Source: DASQMT01 sp963839615
GTDB lineage: Bacteria; Actinomycetota; Thermoleophilia; Solirubrobacterales; Solirubrobacteraceae
Length of the DNA stretch: 64,000 nucleotides
Assembly (NCBI GenBank): GCA_963839615.1
Contig: CAWIVY010000007.1
Coordinates: 868,001 to 932,000 of the forward strand
Direction of reading: 5' to 3'
Part shown: one piece after another, positions 54,111 through 63,096 of the stretch
Position numbering within the stretch: the stretch's first letter is position 1
Layout of the letters: every line of letters starts with the position of its first letter
Program-made: the position numbers and the translations under genes
The notes under the pieces: model-generated
Seen by the model: only the letters and a program-made list of their open reading frames with translations
What the model was told of the DNA's origin: nothing
The model's database searches: none

Positions 54111-55073
54111 CTACGGCAGCGAGACTGTGGCGTCCGCGAACGTCGCGCGGAGCGCCTGTCCCGGGCGCCGCTTGAGCGCGCCCGCGGCGGCGTCCCAGCG
54201 ATAGCCCGTGGGGCCGTCGCTCGAGACGCGAGCCTTGAGCAGGCGGCGGCCGGCCTTCGAGCTGGCCCGCGCCCGCGACGCGGACGCGGTGCTGCCCTGG
54301 TGGATCTTGACGAGGTCGAGCTGGTACTGCCCGGTCGCTGCGCCGGACGCGTCGGTGACGTCGAGGAACTCCGTCTCACCGGCCCTCAGGCGGAGCGTCT
54401 CGCACTCCTCGGGGCTCGGCCGGCAGTCGCCGTCGCCGACGGCGGTGACGCCGTGGTCGACGAGGAAGACAGCGGTCTTGCCGTCCCTGAGCACGCCCAG
54501 GTAGATCAGCACCGGGTTCTCGGCCGACGGTAGCGGCTGCAGGCGCTTGAGCGACTTGCGCGCGGCGCCGGCGGCGGAGTCGCCGAAGCGGACCGTCAGC
54601 TCGTGCATCGCGTATTTCCTCGGCGCGGGATCCGGAGTCGGGTCGATCGCCGGCGGAGTTGTTCCGCCTCCGGTCGACGGGCTCGTGCCGCCTCCGGTGG
54701 AGGGCTTCGTGTCGTCATCGGTGGTCGGGGTGACCGGATCCTGCGCGGTGACCGAGCCGTCGGAGTTCGGAGCCGCAGCCGAGCCGGCGTCCTGCTTCGG
54801 GGGCAGTCCGAACACGTTCTTGCGCGCTCCGAGCACCTTGCGGCGCTTGTCCCGGTCGGCGGCCGTGGCCGGCGCGACGATCGGCTGGACCGCCAGGGCG
54901 GACTCGGCGGACGCGGCGGCGTCTGCCGCCGGGACGGCCGGACCCGGCACTGCCGGATCGGGCTCTTGGGCCAGCGCGAGCGGAACCGCTGCCAGCGCGG
55001 CGATCAGCAGGATCGCCACCGGCCAGAGGCGCCGCTGGACGAGCTGGCGCCACACATTCGTGATAGCGCTCAT
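54111..55073 (-). CDS. Pilus-assembly-associated membrane protein in the PilP position
   Basis: 320 residues. A short cytoplasmic start and membrane anchor (LWPVAILLIAALAAVPLALAQEP) is followed by an Ala/Pro-rich and Thr/Gly-rich linker (TKPSTGGGTSPSTGGGTTPP) and a compact C-terminal domain (LTVRFGDSAAGAARKSLKRLQPLPSAENPV, LIYLGVLRDGKTAVFLVD). It directly follows pilO (ATGA overlap), where PilP lies in Gram-negative clusters. Sequence similarity to PilP is not obvious, so the role is inferred from position. Confidence 0.75.
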   Translation of the reverse strand: MSAITNVWRQLVQRRLWPVAILLIAALAAVPLALAQEPDPAVPGPAVPAADAAASAESALAVQPIVAPATAADRDKRRKVLGARKNVFGLPPKQDAGSAAAPNSDGSVTAQDPVTPTTDDDTKPSTGGGTSPSTGGGTTPPAIDPTPDPAPRKYAMHELTVRFGDSAAGAARKSLKRLQPLPSAENPVLIYLGVLRDGKTAVFLVDHGVTAVGDGDCRPSPEECETLRLRAGETEFLDVTDASGAATGQYQLDLVKIHQGSTASASRARASSKAGRRLLKARVSSDGPTGYRWDAAAGALKRRPGQALRATFADATVSLP

Positions 55074-55817
55074 CGGACTCCAGTGATCGTCGCGGAGGTG
55101 GTCGGTGTGACGCTCGTACCGCCGTCGGGCGGAACTGCGCCCTGCGCTCCGGCGGCGGGGCTCGTGGGCGTGGCGCCCTCGATGCCCTGTTGCCGCGGGA
55201 ACCAGGTAGGAGGCGGCGCCGATCTGGGCCGTCAAGTGCTTGAGGTCTTGCTGCGGTGTCACCGAGATGCTGCCCAGCAGGAGCAGCCGGCCGGTGACGT
55301 CGATGTCCTTGTTCGTGACCGTCACGAAGTTCTCGAGCCGGTCGAGGAAGTCCGACAGGCGGAAGAAGCTGCCTTCGAAGCCGAAGCTGAACGGCATCGC
55401 CGAGAAACCGGCGCTGCCGACGGGCACGGTGCCCGGCGGCGGAGCGACCGTGGTGGCGGCTTCCCCGTCCGGCGCAGGCTCGGATGAGCCCGCACCGATG
55501 TTGATCGAGTGGAAGTCGACCTTCGAGCTCTGCGCGGCGTCGTTGATCTGCACGAGCAGCGACCGGACGTCGTCATCGGCCGTGACGGCCTTGCCGAGCC
55601 TGGTCAGCGTCGTGTAGTTCGTCTTGTAGTTCGCCCGGGCCTTGGTGTAGGACTGGGCCTGGGAGCGCGACGCGTCGACCTCAGCCTGCTTGGCCGCGAT
55701 GTCGGTGTCGAGCTGGGCGGCCTGCTCGCGCTGGGGCGAGAGGACCATGAAGTAGAAACCGGCGACCGCGACGACCGCGAGCAGCGCCGGGATCAGGATC
55801 TTCGGCGAGCGGGTCAC
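55070..55817 (-). pseudogene. pilO: Type IV pilus inner membrane protein PilO, apparent frameshift
   Basis: The N-terminal membrane helix (ILIPALLAVVAVAGFYFMVLSP) precedes a coiled coil (REQAAQLDTDIAAKQAEVDASRS) and a PilO domain (FRLSDFLDRLENFVTVTNKDIDVTGRLLLLGSIS). After GAASYLVP the frame changes at about 55198, where one extra C in a CCC run moves it. The proper frame goes on PRQQGIEGATPTSPAAGAQG to VR and a stop overlapping the next start (ATGA). That overlap supports the corrected frame. It pairs with PilN at the inner membrane. Probably functional if the base is an error. Confidence 0.8.
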
Positions 55818-56662
55818 GGGGCATCAGCTCCGGAGTTCGTGGTGGGAGTGGCGCCTTCCGACTCCGCCTCGGCGGAGTTGCCCGTGCTGCCGGCTTCCGC
55901 ATCCGCATCCGCGGGAGCCGGAGCGGCGCCCTCGACGGCGGTCGGCACCGGCACCGTGGATGCCGTGGCGGCATCGGCGGCTGCGGGGGCAAAGGCTTCC
56001 AGCGCAGCTGAGCGCTCGAAGAAGACGACGGTGGAGAAGTTGGGCGGGTTGCCGCCGGCGCACGCGCTCTCGCTGCCGGACTCGCCGTCGCCCTTCTCGG
56101 ACTTCGAGAGCGAGACGCGGGTCACACCGTCCACGGCGCGCAGGCGTGAGAGCATCCGCGCAACGCTGGGCTGGCTCGTCGCGCAGCCGGCGAGGCTGAT
56201 CGCGGGCGCCTTGATCGAGCCGCGGAGCGGATCGCCGTTCGAGCCGCCGGTGCCCGGCAGGCCCATGTCGCCCGTGAGGCTCTGCAGCTTCACGTCGCCG
56301 GGCATGGCGCGGGAAAGGTCGCGCAGCGCCTGCTCCCAGTCGAAGCGGGCGGCGGCGAGACCGCGGACGGTCTCGACCCGCGCGTTCGCCATCGCCTCGA
56401 AGTCGGCGTAGGGCTTGAGCTCGGCGGCGGCCTTCGCCGCGACGGTCGCCTCGGTCGTGACGGCGGTGAGGTCGCCCTGCTTCTGCTTGACGGTGTTGGT
56501 CGCCATCACGTAGACGGCGAGCATCGCGACGCAGAGGGCGAGAGCCCCGAGCACGACGTAGGCGCCGACGCCCTCGACGCGATCGCGGACCGGACGCGGA
56601 GTCGGGGCGCTCGCAGGTGCGGCGCCACGCAATTCGGTCGGGAGAAGGTTGACGGCTCTCAT
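55814..56662 (-). CDS. pilN: Type IV pilus biogenesis protein PilN
   Basis: 282 residues. It starts MRAVNLLPTELRG, like the PilN 'INLLP' motif that docks into PilM. One membrane helix follows (VGAYVVLGALALCVAMLAVYVMA), then a coiled coil (TNTVKQKQGDLTAVTTEATVAAKAAAEL), a periplasm-like domain and an Ala/Pro/Glu-rich tail of 60 residues that is longer than usual. It overlaps pilO by 4 bp. Its start overlaps a 13-codon leader ORF that begins at the predicted transcription start. Confidence 0.88.
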   Translation of the reverse strand: MRAVNLLPTELRGAAPASAPTPRPVRDRVEGVGAYVVLGALALCVAMLAVYVMATNTVKQKQGDLTAVTTEATVAAKAAAELKPYADFEAMANARVETVRGLAAARFDWEQALRDLSRAMPGDVKLQSLTGDMGLPGTGGSNGDPLRGSIKAPAISLAGCATSQPSVARMLSRLRAVDGVTRVSLSKSEKGDGESGSESACAGGNPPNFSTVVFFERSAALEAFAPAAADAATASTVPVPTAVEGAAPAPADADAEAGSTGNSAEAESEGATPTTNSGADAP

Positions 56663-56700
56663 GAGATGACGGTGGAGGGGATGAACTGGAGGCGGGTCAC
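56659..56700 (-). CDS. Predicted leaderless 13-codon leader ORF before pilN
   Basis: GTG at 56700 starts 7 nt past the sigma-28-like -10 and opens the frame VTRLQFIPSTVIS, whose TGA overlaps the pilN ATG (ATGA). A leaderless mRNA would be translated from this GTG and pass ribosomes on to pilN by coupling. pilN itself has no good Shine-Dalgarno site. The peptide has no known function. Confidence 0.4.
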   Translation of the reverse strand: MTRLQFIPSTVIS

Positions 56701-56707
56701 GCTCCGC

Positions 56708-56736
56708 TTATCGGCACCCCCGGAGTGGCACTTGAG
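56708..56736 (-). promoter_or_regulatory. Sigma-28-like promoter of pilN-pilO-54111 operon
   Basis: On the minus strand CTCAAG (56736-56731), 15 bp, GCCGATAA (56715-56708), a full match to the FliA -10. The -10 ends 7 nt before the GTG of the leader ORF. Confidence 0.7.
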
Positions 56737-56769
56737 GGGTGATCACCCCATGCACGCTCCGGGTGGGGA

Positions 56770-57540
56770 TCAGGCGAAGGTGCGCAGGTACCACTCGACG
56801 ACGGGGTCGCCTGCGAGCAGGCCGACCATGCCGCCGAAAGCCAGGAAGGGACCGAACGGAATCGCGGTCTTGCGACCCTCCGCGGTGCCCTTGCGCGCCA
56901 TGATCGCTATCCCGACGATCGAGCCGGCGACCAGCCCGGCGAACATCGCGACGCCGACCTCGCGGCCCAGGAACAGGCCCATGACGAACGCCAGCTTGAC
57001 GTCGCCCATGCCCATCCCGGCCGGGTAGGCGATCGCGGCGACGAGCAGGAAGCCCCCGGCCGCAGTCGCGGCTATCAGGTGCTCCGGGATGTCACCGGGT
57101 CGCGTGAGCGCGAGGATCACCAGCGCCGCGACCGTGCCCACGATCAGCAGCTTGTTCGGGATGATCCGGAAATCGAGGTCGATCACGGTCACCGGCACGA
57201 GGAGCAGCACGAACGCCAGCCCGAGCCAGACCTCCTCGCCGGTGCCCAGGACCACGACGGTGAGGGCCATCAGCAGGGCGGTCGACAGCTCGACGAGCGG
57301 GTAGCGCCACGCGATCGACTCGCCGCACGATCGGCAGCGCCCGCGCAGCAGCAGCCACGAGAGCACCGGGACGTTGTCGTACGGCTTGATCGGGGTGTCG
57401 CAGCCGGGGCAGCGCGAGGCGGGCGTCGCCAGCGACTCCCCGCGTGGCAGCCGGTAGGCGAGCACGTTGAGGAAGGAGCCGAACATGAGCCCGAGGAATC
57501 CGGCCACGGAGGCGCCCATAGCGGTCGACACGCCGATCAT
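56770..57540 (-). CDS. pilD: Prepilin leader peptidase/N-methyltransferase (A24)
   Basis: 256 residues. GSFLNVLAYRLPRGESL precedes a cytoplasmic four-Cys zinc domain (RCPGCDTPI, GRCRSCGESI) with IAWRYPLVELSTALL. The aspartyl protease residues are in VIDLDFRIIPN and GMGMGDVKLAFVMG. About seven membrane helices. It cuts and methylates prepilins such as those encoded at 62.5-63.8 kb. It lies 14 bp after pilM. Confidence 0.94.
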   Translation of the reverse strand: MIGVSTAMGASVAGFLGLMFGSFLNVLAYRLPRGESLATPASRCPGCDTPIKPYDNVPVLSWLLLRGRCRSCGESIAWRYPLVELSTALLMALTVVVLGTGEEVWLGLAFVLLLVPVTVIDLDFRIIPNKLLIVGTVAALVILALTRPGDIPEHLIAATAAGGFLLVAAIAYPAGMGMGDVKLAFVMGLFLGREVGVAMFAGLVAGSIVGIAIMARKGTAEGRKTAIPFGPFLAFGGMVGLLAGDPVVEWYLRTFA

Positions 57541-57554
57541 TGTGGCGCGGCCCG

Positions 57555-58598
57555 CTAGGGCGTGTCGCCGAGCGCGAGGCCGGCCGCAACGGTGAGGCGG
57601 CCGGAGTCCGCGCCCTCCTCGTCGGTCGCCACGAGGGCGGACTCGACCGGGAGGTGCAGCTGCGTGGCAAGCTCTTCGGCGAAGCCCGGGATCGCGACGG
57701 CCGGGCCCGTGAGGACGGCTCGCTCGACCGGCTCCGCGCTGTCCTGCATGCGGTAGAAGTTGAGCGAGTTGCGCACCGTGTCGGCGACCTGGTGCACGCC
57801 CTCGTCGAGCGTCTGGCGGACGGCCGCGACGAGCTCGGCGTCGCCCTCGACCGCCTCGATCGGGGTCGCAAGTCCGACATGCTGCAGCCAGCCGCGAGCA
57901 TGCTCCATCGTGAGTCCGCGACGCTCGGAGAGCGTCTGCACGATGGCGTCGAGCCCACCGGCGGCGGCGCGCGTGAAGAGGCAGCCCGTGTCGTTGGCGA
58001 CGGCCACGTTGGCGAGGCCGGCAAGGTTGATGTAGAGCACGGCCTGTTGGGTGCCGGCCGGGCGCAGCGCCCGCACCATGGCGAACGCCGAGAGGTCGAT
58101 GCCGGCGAGCGTGAGCCCGGCGTCGTTCGTGGCGGTGACCAGGCGGTCGATCATGTCGCGGCGGACCGCGACGATCACGACGCGCGTGCGCGGACCCTGG
58201 GCGGTCTCGACGGTGCCGAGCGGCTGGAAGTCGAGCACTGCCTCGTCCATCGGGACCGGGATGTGGTCCGGGGCTCCGGCCCGCACGGCGGCTTCGAGCG
58301 CGGCGGGGTCGTTGACGAGCGGAAGGTCGAGGGTGCGAACCACGATGCGCTGGTTGGCGACGCCGATGCGCACGTTCGTGCCGAGGCCATGGTCGGCGAA
58401 CATGGTCCGCAGGACGTCGCTGAGAGCCGCCGTGTCGACGACCTCTCCATCACGCAGCACGCCCGGACGAAGATCTGCGACCGCGCCCTTGCTGACCATG
58501 ATCTGGCCGTTCACGTGAACCTCGGCGGCGGCGACGTGGCTCGGATCCAGCTCGAGACCCACGATGGTCTTCTCTTGGCGGCGGCGTGACTTGAACAT
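57555..58598 (-). CDS. pilM: Type IV pilus actin-like protein PilM
   Basis: 347 residues. The FtsA/PilM-type ATPase starts TIVGLELDPSHVAAAEV, with DFQPLGTVETAQGPRTRVVIVAVRRDMIDRLV, LYINLAGLANVAVAND (phosphate 2 region) and AVLTGPAVAIPGFAEELATQL. It forms the cytoplasmic ring bound by PilN. The ATG at 58598 lies 7 nt past a sigma-28-like -10, so it may be translated from a leaderless mRNA. Confidence 0.92.
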   Translation of the reverse strand: MFKSRRRQEKTIVGLELDPSHVAAAEVHVNGQIMVSKGAVADLRPGVLRDGEVVDTAALSDVLRTMFADHGLGTNVRIGVANQRIVVRTLDLPLVNDPAALEAAVRAGAPDHIPVPMDEAVLDFQPLGTVETAQGPRTRVVIVAVRRDMIDRLVTATNDAGLTLAGIDLSAFAMVRALRPAGTQQAVLYINLAGLANVAVANDTGCLFTRAAAGGLDAIVQTLSERRGLTMEHARGWLQHVGLATPIEAVEGDAELVAAVRQTLDEGVHQVADTVRNSLNFYRMQDSAEPVERAVLTGPAVAIPGFAEELATQLHLPVESALVATDEEGADSGRLTVAAGLALGDTP

Positions 58599-58605
58599 GG
58601 TATGG

Positions 58606-58634
58606 GGATCGGCAGGCTGCCTATCGGCCTTTAG
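58606..58634 (-). promoter_or_regulatory. Sigma-28-like promoter of pilM-pilD
   Basis: On the minus strand CTAAAG (58634-58629), 15 bp, GCCGATCC (58613-58606). The -35 includes the stop codon of the upstream minor pilin gene. A second GCCGATAG between the two elements has no -35 at the right distance. The -10 ends 7 nt before the ATG. Confidence 0.55.
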
Positions 58635-60040
58635 AGGAAGGCCTTCGGGTTGAGCTCGCGCCACGTGTTCTGCACGAGGCCGACGGTGCCGTATGACTCG
58701 ACGGCGTCGAAGATGCTTCCGTCGTAGGAGACCTGAACGCCGTTGGAGCCGAGCTTCAGGCACGCCTGCCCGTCGACCGCGACGACGCCCCAGACCCCGA
58801 AGCCGCCGTTCGTGGTGATCGCGTCACGGGCGTCGGTGGCGGGTGAGTTGCTGCAGGTCCCGTCGCCGCGCTTGTTTGTCGGTGCCGGCGCGGCGCACGT
58901 GCCGTCCGAGTTGTTGACGACGTAGAGCAGGCCGCGGTAGGTCCAGCCGCCGGCCATGTCGGCCATGCCGCAGTGCCAGATCAGCAGTCCGGGCGATGTC
59001 TTCGAGTTCACGCAGTCGGGGTCGAGCCCGGCCGGGAGCCCGGCGCCGCAGGCGGTGGTCGGGAACCTTGCTCGTCAGGTTCGGCGGGCTCACGCAGCCC
59101 TCGACCCAGACGACCGTTCCCGACAGGTCGAACGGGGAGGTCGGGCAGCCCGCGTAGTAGTTGCCGTCGATGATCGCGCGCTGCTTGAAGCGCTGGAGCT
59201 GCTCGGGCGACATCAGGTTCGGGGCGCTCCCGTCACTCTGCGGCGCGCCGGGCTTGATCTGGCCGGGCTGGAAGTCGGCGCAGCTGTTGAGCGCCGGGTT
59301 GGCGCAGCGGACGATCACCTGCGAGCCGGTCGCGTCGATGATCGGCGTGCCGCCGTGGTTGCCGTTGTTCGTGATCTTCACGGCGCCCGAGGTGACGGCC
59401 GAGCGCGGGACGCTCTCCGCAAGCTGCTCGAGCCGCAGCCGCGCCACGACGTTGCGCGGCTTGCCGCGGACGATCGCCTGCGACTGCACCCACAGCTCGC
59501 GGTCCTTGTTGGCGTCGTACGTGCATGCCGTGACTGGCACCACGTCGGCCGGGACCGGTACACCCGACCCCTGTGCGATGCGTTCGCGAAGTTCGGGTCG
59601 AAGGCGTTCGCAAGCGGGCCGCCGTTGTCGCGTATCCGCGTCTTCCAGGTGACGTTCTTGAGCTGGTCGACGTTGCTGAAGATCGCGGTCGACGGGCTGC
59701 CCGCGGCTGCCGCCAGGCTCGCCGCGTTCGGGCAGCGACGGTCGGCCACCGTCGAGAAGCAGGTGCCCGGGTAGTACTGCTTGTTGCCCGTGACCGGGTC
59801 GAGCGCCGCGGCGCTCGGCCACGCGGTCTGCAGCACGAGGCTCTGCGCGTATAGCACGCCTTCGTCGACGTTGAGCGCCGACTCGCGCTCGCGCTGCTCG
59901 CGGGTGCGTTTCGTGCCGTTGTCGATCATGCCCGCGGCGAGGAGCGCGATCGAGAGCATGATCAGCGTGAGGATCGTCGCCGAGATCAGGACCCAGCCCT
60001 GCTCGTCGGCAATTCGCTGGCTGAGGCGCTTGTGGGTCAT
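58631..60040 (-). pseudogene. PilX-like minor pilin/pilus assembly protein with two frameshifts
   Basis: The N-terminus is IADEQGWVLISATILTLIMLSIALLAAG, a PilX-like tail without a classical GF[ST] site. The frame changes after DPNFANA at about 59580 and continues IAQGSGVPVPADVVPVTACT. It changes again after NLTSK at about 59066 and ends FPTTACGAGLPAGLDPDCVN to KAFL. The corrected protein is about 470 residues, Cys-rich and secreted. Both shifts are single-base changes in short runs; the parts are well kept. It overlaps the 60037 gene by 4 bp, so it is the third gene of the minor pilin operon. Confidence 0.75.
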
Positions 60041-61014
60041 GAAGGCACCGTGACTGGGATCGTTGCGGACAGGGAGGTGAGGCAGCCCGGGTCACGCACG
60101 AGCAGGTAGAAGTTCTTGGTCGAGCCGACGGCGACGCTGGTGTCGAACCGCTTGAGGAACGTCACGCCCTGCCAGTCGACGCCGGCCGGCGTGGCCGTGC
60201 ACGGGGTCGCCGCGAGCGCCGCGGCGGTCGGCGCGGTGTCCTCGAACCAGAAGTACTCGAGCGTGCGGCTCTCGGGATCGGTGGAGCCCGAGCCGTTGAG
60301 CAGCACCTGCCGCGGCAGGGCGCTCTTCGTCCAGCTGGCCGATGCGGTCGGTCCCTCGTTCTGGTTGCGGAGGAAGACGCTCGTGCTGACGTCGAGCTCG
60401 GAGACGCGGTCCGTCCGGTCGGCGTCGATCCAGAGGCTCAAGCCGACGTTGACGATCTTGGAGTATTCGGCCGTGGAGGCCGGGCAGGTGGCAGCCGCCG
60501 CGACCGAGCACTCGTACTCGAACACGTTGCGGTCGATGCCGCCGGCCGTGTTGGTGATGCCCGAGGACACGGCGCTCTGGCGGGCCCAGCCGGTGCCCGG
60601 GCACGCTTTGGTCGCGCCCCCCCGCATCGCCGCCGAGACCGCCGCCGCGCTCTCGCTCTCCCACAGCTTCGCGTTGTCCGGCGAGGTGCCGCCGCCGCTG
60701 TCCTGCAGGCAGTAGCGCACCCAGGTCTTGGAGGGGTCCGAGGTCTGGAAGATGAAGTCGTAGTCCAGCGCGCGGTCGATCGTGGTGATCGCGTTGACCG
60801 TCGGGTTCGCGAGGTTGCGCAGCTGGCGGGTGGCCCGGTCGAGCGCGACGCGGGCGTCCTCGGCGTTGTCCTGCTGGCGCTCGAGCGCGCGGTTCGAGCC
60901 GTAGATGCTCGTCCAGGCGGTCACCGAGGCGCCGAAGATGATCAGCGATGTGACGCAGACGAGCAGGAGCTCGATCATCGTGAAGCCGCCCTCGCGGCGC
61001 AGCGTGCGGGTCAT
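60037..61014 (-). CDS. Type IV minor pilin, PilW/PulJ-like
   Basis: 325 residues. The prepilin signal REGGFTMIELLLVCVTSLIIFGASV has the G/F cleavage site and Glu at +5. The mature part has paired cysteines and a C-terminal beta domain with PKD-like features (VLLNGSGSTDPESRTLEYFWF). Larger than normal minor pilins. It overlaps both neighbours by ATGA, so pilV-, pilW- and pilX-like proteins are made as a set that would form the pilus tip. Confidence 0.87.
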   Translation of the reverse strand: MTRTLRREGGFTMIELLLVCVTSLIIFGASVTAWTSIYGSNRALERQQDNAEDARVALDRATRQLRNLANPTVNAITTIDRALDYDFIFQTSDPSKTWVRYCLQDSGGGTSPDNAKLWESESAAAVSAAMRGGATKACPGTGWARQSAVSSGITNTAGGIDRNVFEYECSVAAAATCPASTAEYSKIVNVGLSLWIDADRTDRVSELDVSTSVFLRNQNEGPTASASWTKSALPRQVLLNGSGSTDPESRTLEYFWFEDTAPTAAALAATPCTATPAGVDWQGVTFLKRFDTSVAVGSTKNFYLLVRDPGCLTSLSATIPVTVPS

Positions 61015-62429
61015 GGGATCGGCGGGGAGACGACCGGCGCGGAGGGCGGTGACTCGTTGAAGTTCTGGTCGATCGCGGTCACCCAGTACTTGTGGGCGGT
61101 CGTGGAGCCGGGGTTCGGATCGACGTAGTTGGGCGAGTTCGTGACCGTCTCGTCATACCGGTCGGCGACGTTCGTGCCCGTGTCGCGGTAGATCCGGTAG
61201 AACTGGACCGACCCGGACGGCGCGGTCCACGAAAGCGTCGGCTTGCCGTCGAACACCGAGGCGGTGAGTCCGGTCGGCGCGCTGGGTGCCGCCGCGCCGA
61301 TGAGCGAGGTCGACTTGGTCGCGGGAGCCCCGTCGCGCGTGGTGCAGAGGGCCGCCTTGAGGTCGAGGCAGTCGACCGCGACGAGGCGATAGGTCGCCGC
61401 GACGAAGAGCCCGAGGACCTTCGGCGGATTCGTGTCGGTGCAGCTCAGCTTGTCCGTGAGCGGGCAGACGACTCCCCCGCCCACGCGCTCGACGATGTAG
61501 CCCTTGAGGTCACGCTCGTCGTAGCGGTTCCAGCGCAGGTCGACCACGTCGCGCGACCGGTTGTAGCCGCCGTCGAATCCGGTGACCGCCGCGGGCGCGT
61601 GCCGGTTGACGTGGACCGAGATGAGCTTCGCCTCGCCGGGGACGCCACGGGAGTCGAAAGCCTGCGCGGAGATCGTGTAGGTGCCGTCGCGCACCCACGG
61701 CGTGGTGGTGCTGAACTCCGTGCCGAAGGACCAGTCCAGCGCCCAGTCGGTCGGGCCGCCGCCGGCATTGCCGCCGCTGACGAAGTCGTCTGCGGTCCAG
61801 TGCACGGACGTCGCGGTCGTGGTCTTCAGCTTGAGGATCTGCGTGGCGCCCCATGCGACGGAGCCGGTGGAGACCTGAGCCGGCGGCTCGTCGAACACGG
61901 TGACGCGGGGACCGAGGCCACCCGCGGGGTTCACGATGAGCGCGGCCTGCGTAGTCTTGCCCGGACGGCCGCGGGCGTTCCAGCTGAGCGTGTGCGTGAC
62001 GCGCCGGTAGTCGTCCGGGTTGACCTCGGCCGGCGCGCCGGCGACGGCGGCGGGCTTCGGGCAGGGGTTCGGGGGCGCCACGGCGCCGAGGCCGTCCTTG
62101 GGGTCGTCGTAGGCGCAGACGCTGGTGGAGACGGTGTAGGTGATGCCGCGGCGCTCGATGTTCCATACGCCGCCCGAGAGGGTGCCGGTGATCGTCGGGT
62201 GCTTGCGCAGCGCCGTGACGATCTGTGCGGGCTGGAGCAGGTCGTAGTCCGTCGTCCTCGCGTACTCGGCCAGCTCGCGGCCGAGGTTGGTGGCGCCGAC
62301 GCGGGCGGAGTTGAAGCTGACCGAGCGGTTGGCGCTGTCGATCAGGGAGAAGGCGGCGCCGGCACCGATCACGAGGATCAGGGCGGCGATCATCACCTCG
62401 ACGAGCGAGAAGCCGGAGGAATCGCGCAT
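61011..62429 (-). CDS. Type IV minor pilin, PilV-like, with fibronectin-type domains
   Basis: About 472 residues. The prepilin signal is DSSGFSLVEVMIAALILVIGAGA (G/F site, Glu +5). The body holds Ig/FN3-like beta domains (APAAVTGFDGGYNRSRDVVDLRWNRYDERDLKGYIVER and APTGLTASVFDGKPTLSWTAP). Such a long minor pilin suggests an adhesive tip. GTG at 62438 (reading VTRMRDSSG) lies 7 nt past the -10 and may be the true leaderless start; ATG at 62429 is nine bases further in. Confidence 0.87.
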   Translation of the reverse strand: MRDSSGFSLVEVMIAALILVIGAGAAFSLIDSANRSVSFNSARVGATNLGRELAEYARTTDYDLLQPAQIVTALRKHPTITGTLSGGVWNIERRGITYTVSTSVCAYDDPKDGLGAVAPPNPCPKPAAVAGAPAEVNPDDYRRVTHTLSWNARGRPGKTTQAALIVNPAGGLGPRVTVFDEPPAQVSTGSVAWGATQILKLKTTTATSVHWTADDFVSGGNAGGGPTDWALDWSFGTEFSTTTPWVRDGTYTISAQAFDSRGVPGEAKLISVHVNRHAPAAVTGFDGGYNRSRDVVDLRWNRYDERDLKGYIVERVGGGVVCPLTDKLSCTDTNPPKVLGLFVAATYRLVAVDCLDLKAALCTTRDGAPATKSTSLIGAAAPSAPTGLTASVFDGKPTLSWTAPSGSVQFYRIYRDTGTNVADRYDETVTNSPNYVDPNPGSTTAHKYWVTAIDQNFNESPPSAPVVSPPIP

Positions 62430-62445
62430 GCGGGTCACATCACGC

Positions 62446-62474
62446 CTATCGGATGTGGCGGTCGATCCCTTGAG
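62446..62474 (-). promoter_or_regulatory. Sigma-28-like promoter of the minor pilin operon
   Basis: On the minus strand CTCAAG (62474-62469), 15 bp, TCCGATAG (62453-62446). The -10 ends 7 nt before GTG at 62438, predicting a leaderless mRNA. It lies behind the terminator of the preceding pilin gene. Confidence 0.65.
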
Positions 62475-62512
62475 GCGTATGGACAAGGATCGGGTCAGGA
62501 CCCGTTAACCGC

Positions 62513-62540
62513 GGAAGGCGGGCCCGGAGGCCCGCCTTCC
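62513..62540 (-). terminator. Hairpin terminator after pilin 1
   Basis: GGAAGGCGGGCC (62513-62524) pairs with GGCCCGCCTTCC (62529-62540), located 30 bp past the pilin stop and trailed by GCGGTTAAC. A very similar hairpin follows pilin 2. Confidence 0.8.
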
Positions 62541-62570
62541 TGTCCAGCTTTGCTCAGTAGCGGCTGTGGC

Positions 62571-63020
62571 CTACCAGTCACCTGAGGTGGGGCAGCCGAA
62601 GTCGCCGCCGGTGGCGCAGGTGCGGTCGACGGAACCGTCGGCGTTCTTCGTGATCGTGAAGACGTTGCCCGTGAGCGACTCCGACTCGACCTCGTAGTTG
62701 TCAGCCGCGGACGAGACGACCGTCGGGACCGACTTGCCCGAACCGATGGCCGGCTCGATGGCGGCCAGGCCGGCACCGGCGACGACGGCACCCGCCGCGA
62801 TGCCCGAGTAGTCCTGCTCGTCCGTGTAATACGTTTCCATCGCGGTCTGCATGGTCCGGGCCTCGGTCTTGGCCTCGGTGTCCTGCGCCTTGCCGCGCTG
62901 GTTGAGGAAGGCCGGCAGCGCGATCGCGGCAAGGATGCCGATGATCAGGATGACGACGAGAAGCTCGATCAAGGTGAAACCCTTCTCACTCTGAGCGCGC
63001 TGACGGAGCTTGTGAAGCAT
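62571..63020 (-). CDS. pilA: Type IV major pilin 1
   Basis: 149 residues. MLHKLRQRAQSEKGFTLIELLVV holds the G/F cleavage site and Glu +5, followed by the hydrophobic helix ILIIGILAAIALPAFLNQR. The C-terminal domain ends with a Cys pair (RTCATGGDFGCPTSGDW), as in other pilin D-regions. It is almost identical to pilin 2. GGAGGG lies 10 nt before the ATG at 63020. The frame reaching back to 63245 reads through the riboswitch and is not used. Confidence 0.94.
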   Translation of the reverse strand: MLHKLRQRAQSEKGFTLIELLVVILIIGILAAIALPAFLNQRGKAQDTEAKTEARTMQTAMETYYTDEQDYSGIAAGAVVAGAGLAAIEPAIGSGKSVPTVVSSAADNYEVESESLTGNVFTITKNADGSVDRTCATGGDFGCPTSGDW

Positions 63021-63096
63021 TTGGGTGAACCCTCCTGAAGGGACAATGGGGCCTGTGAACTGCTGCGCCAGGTCCTTGGTCCCTGCCCCCTGTATC

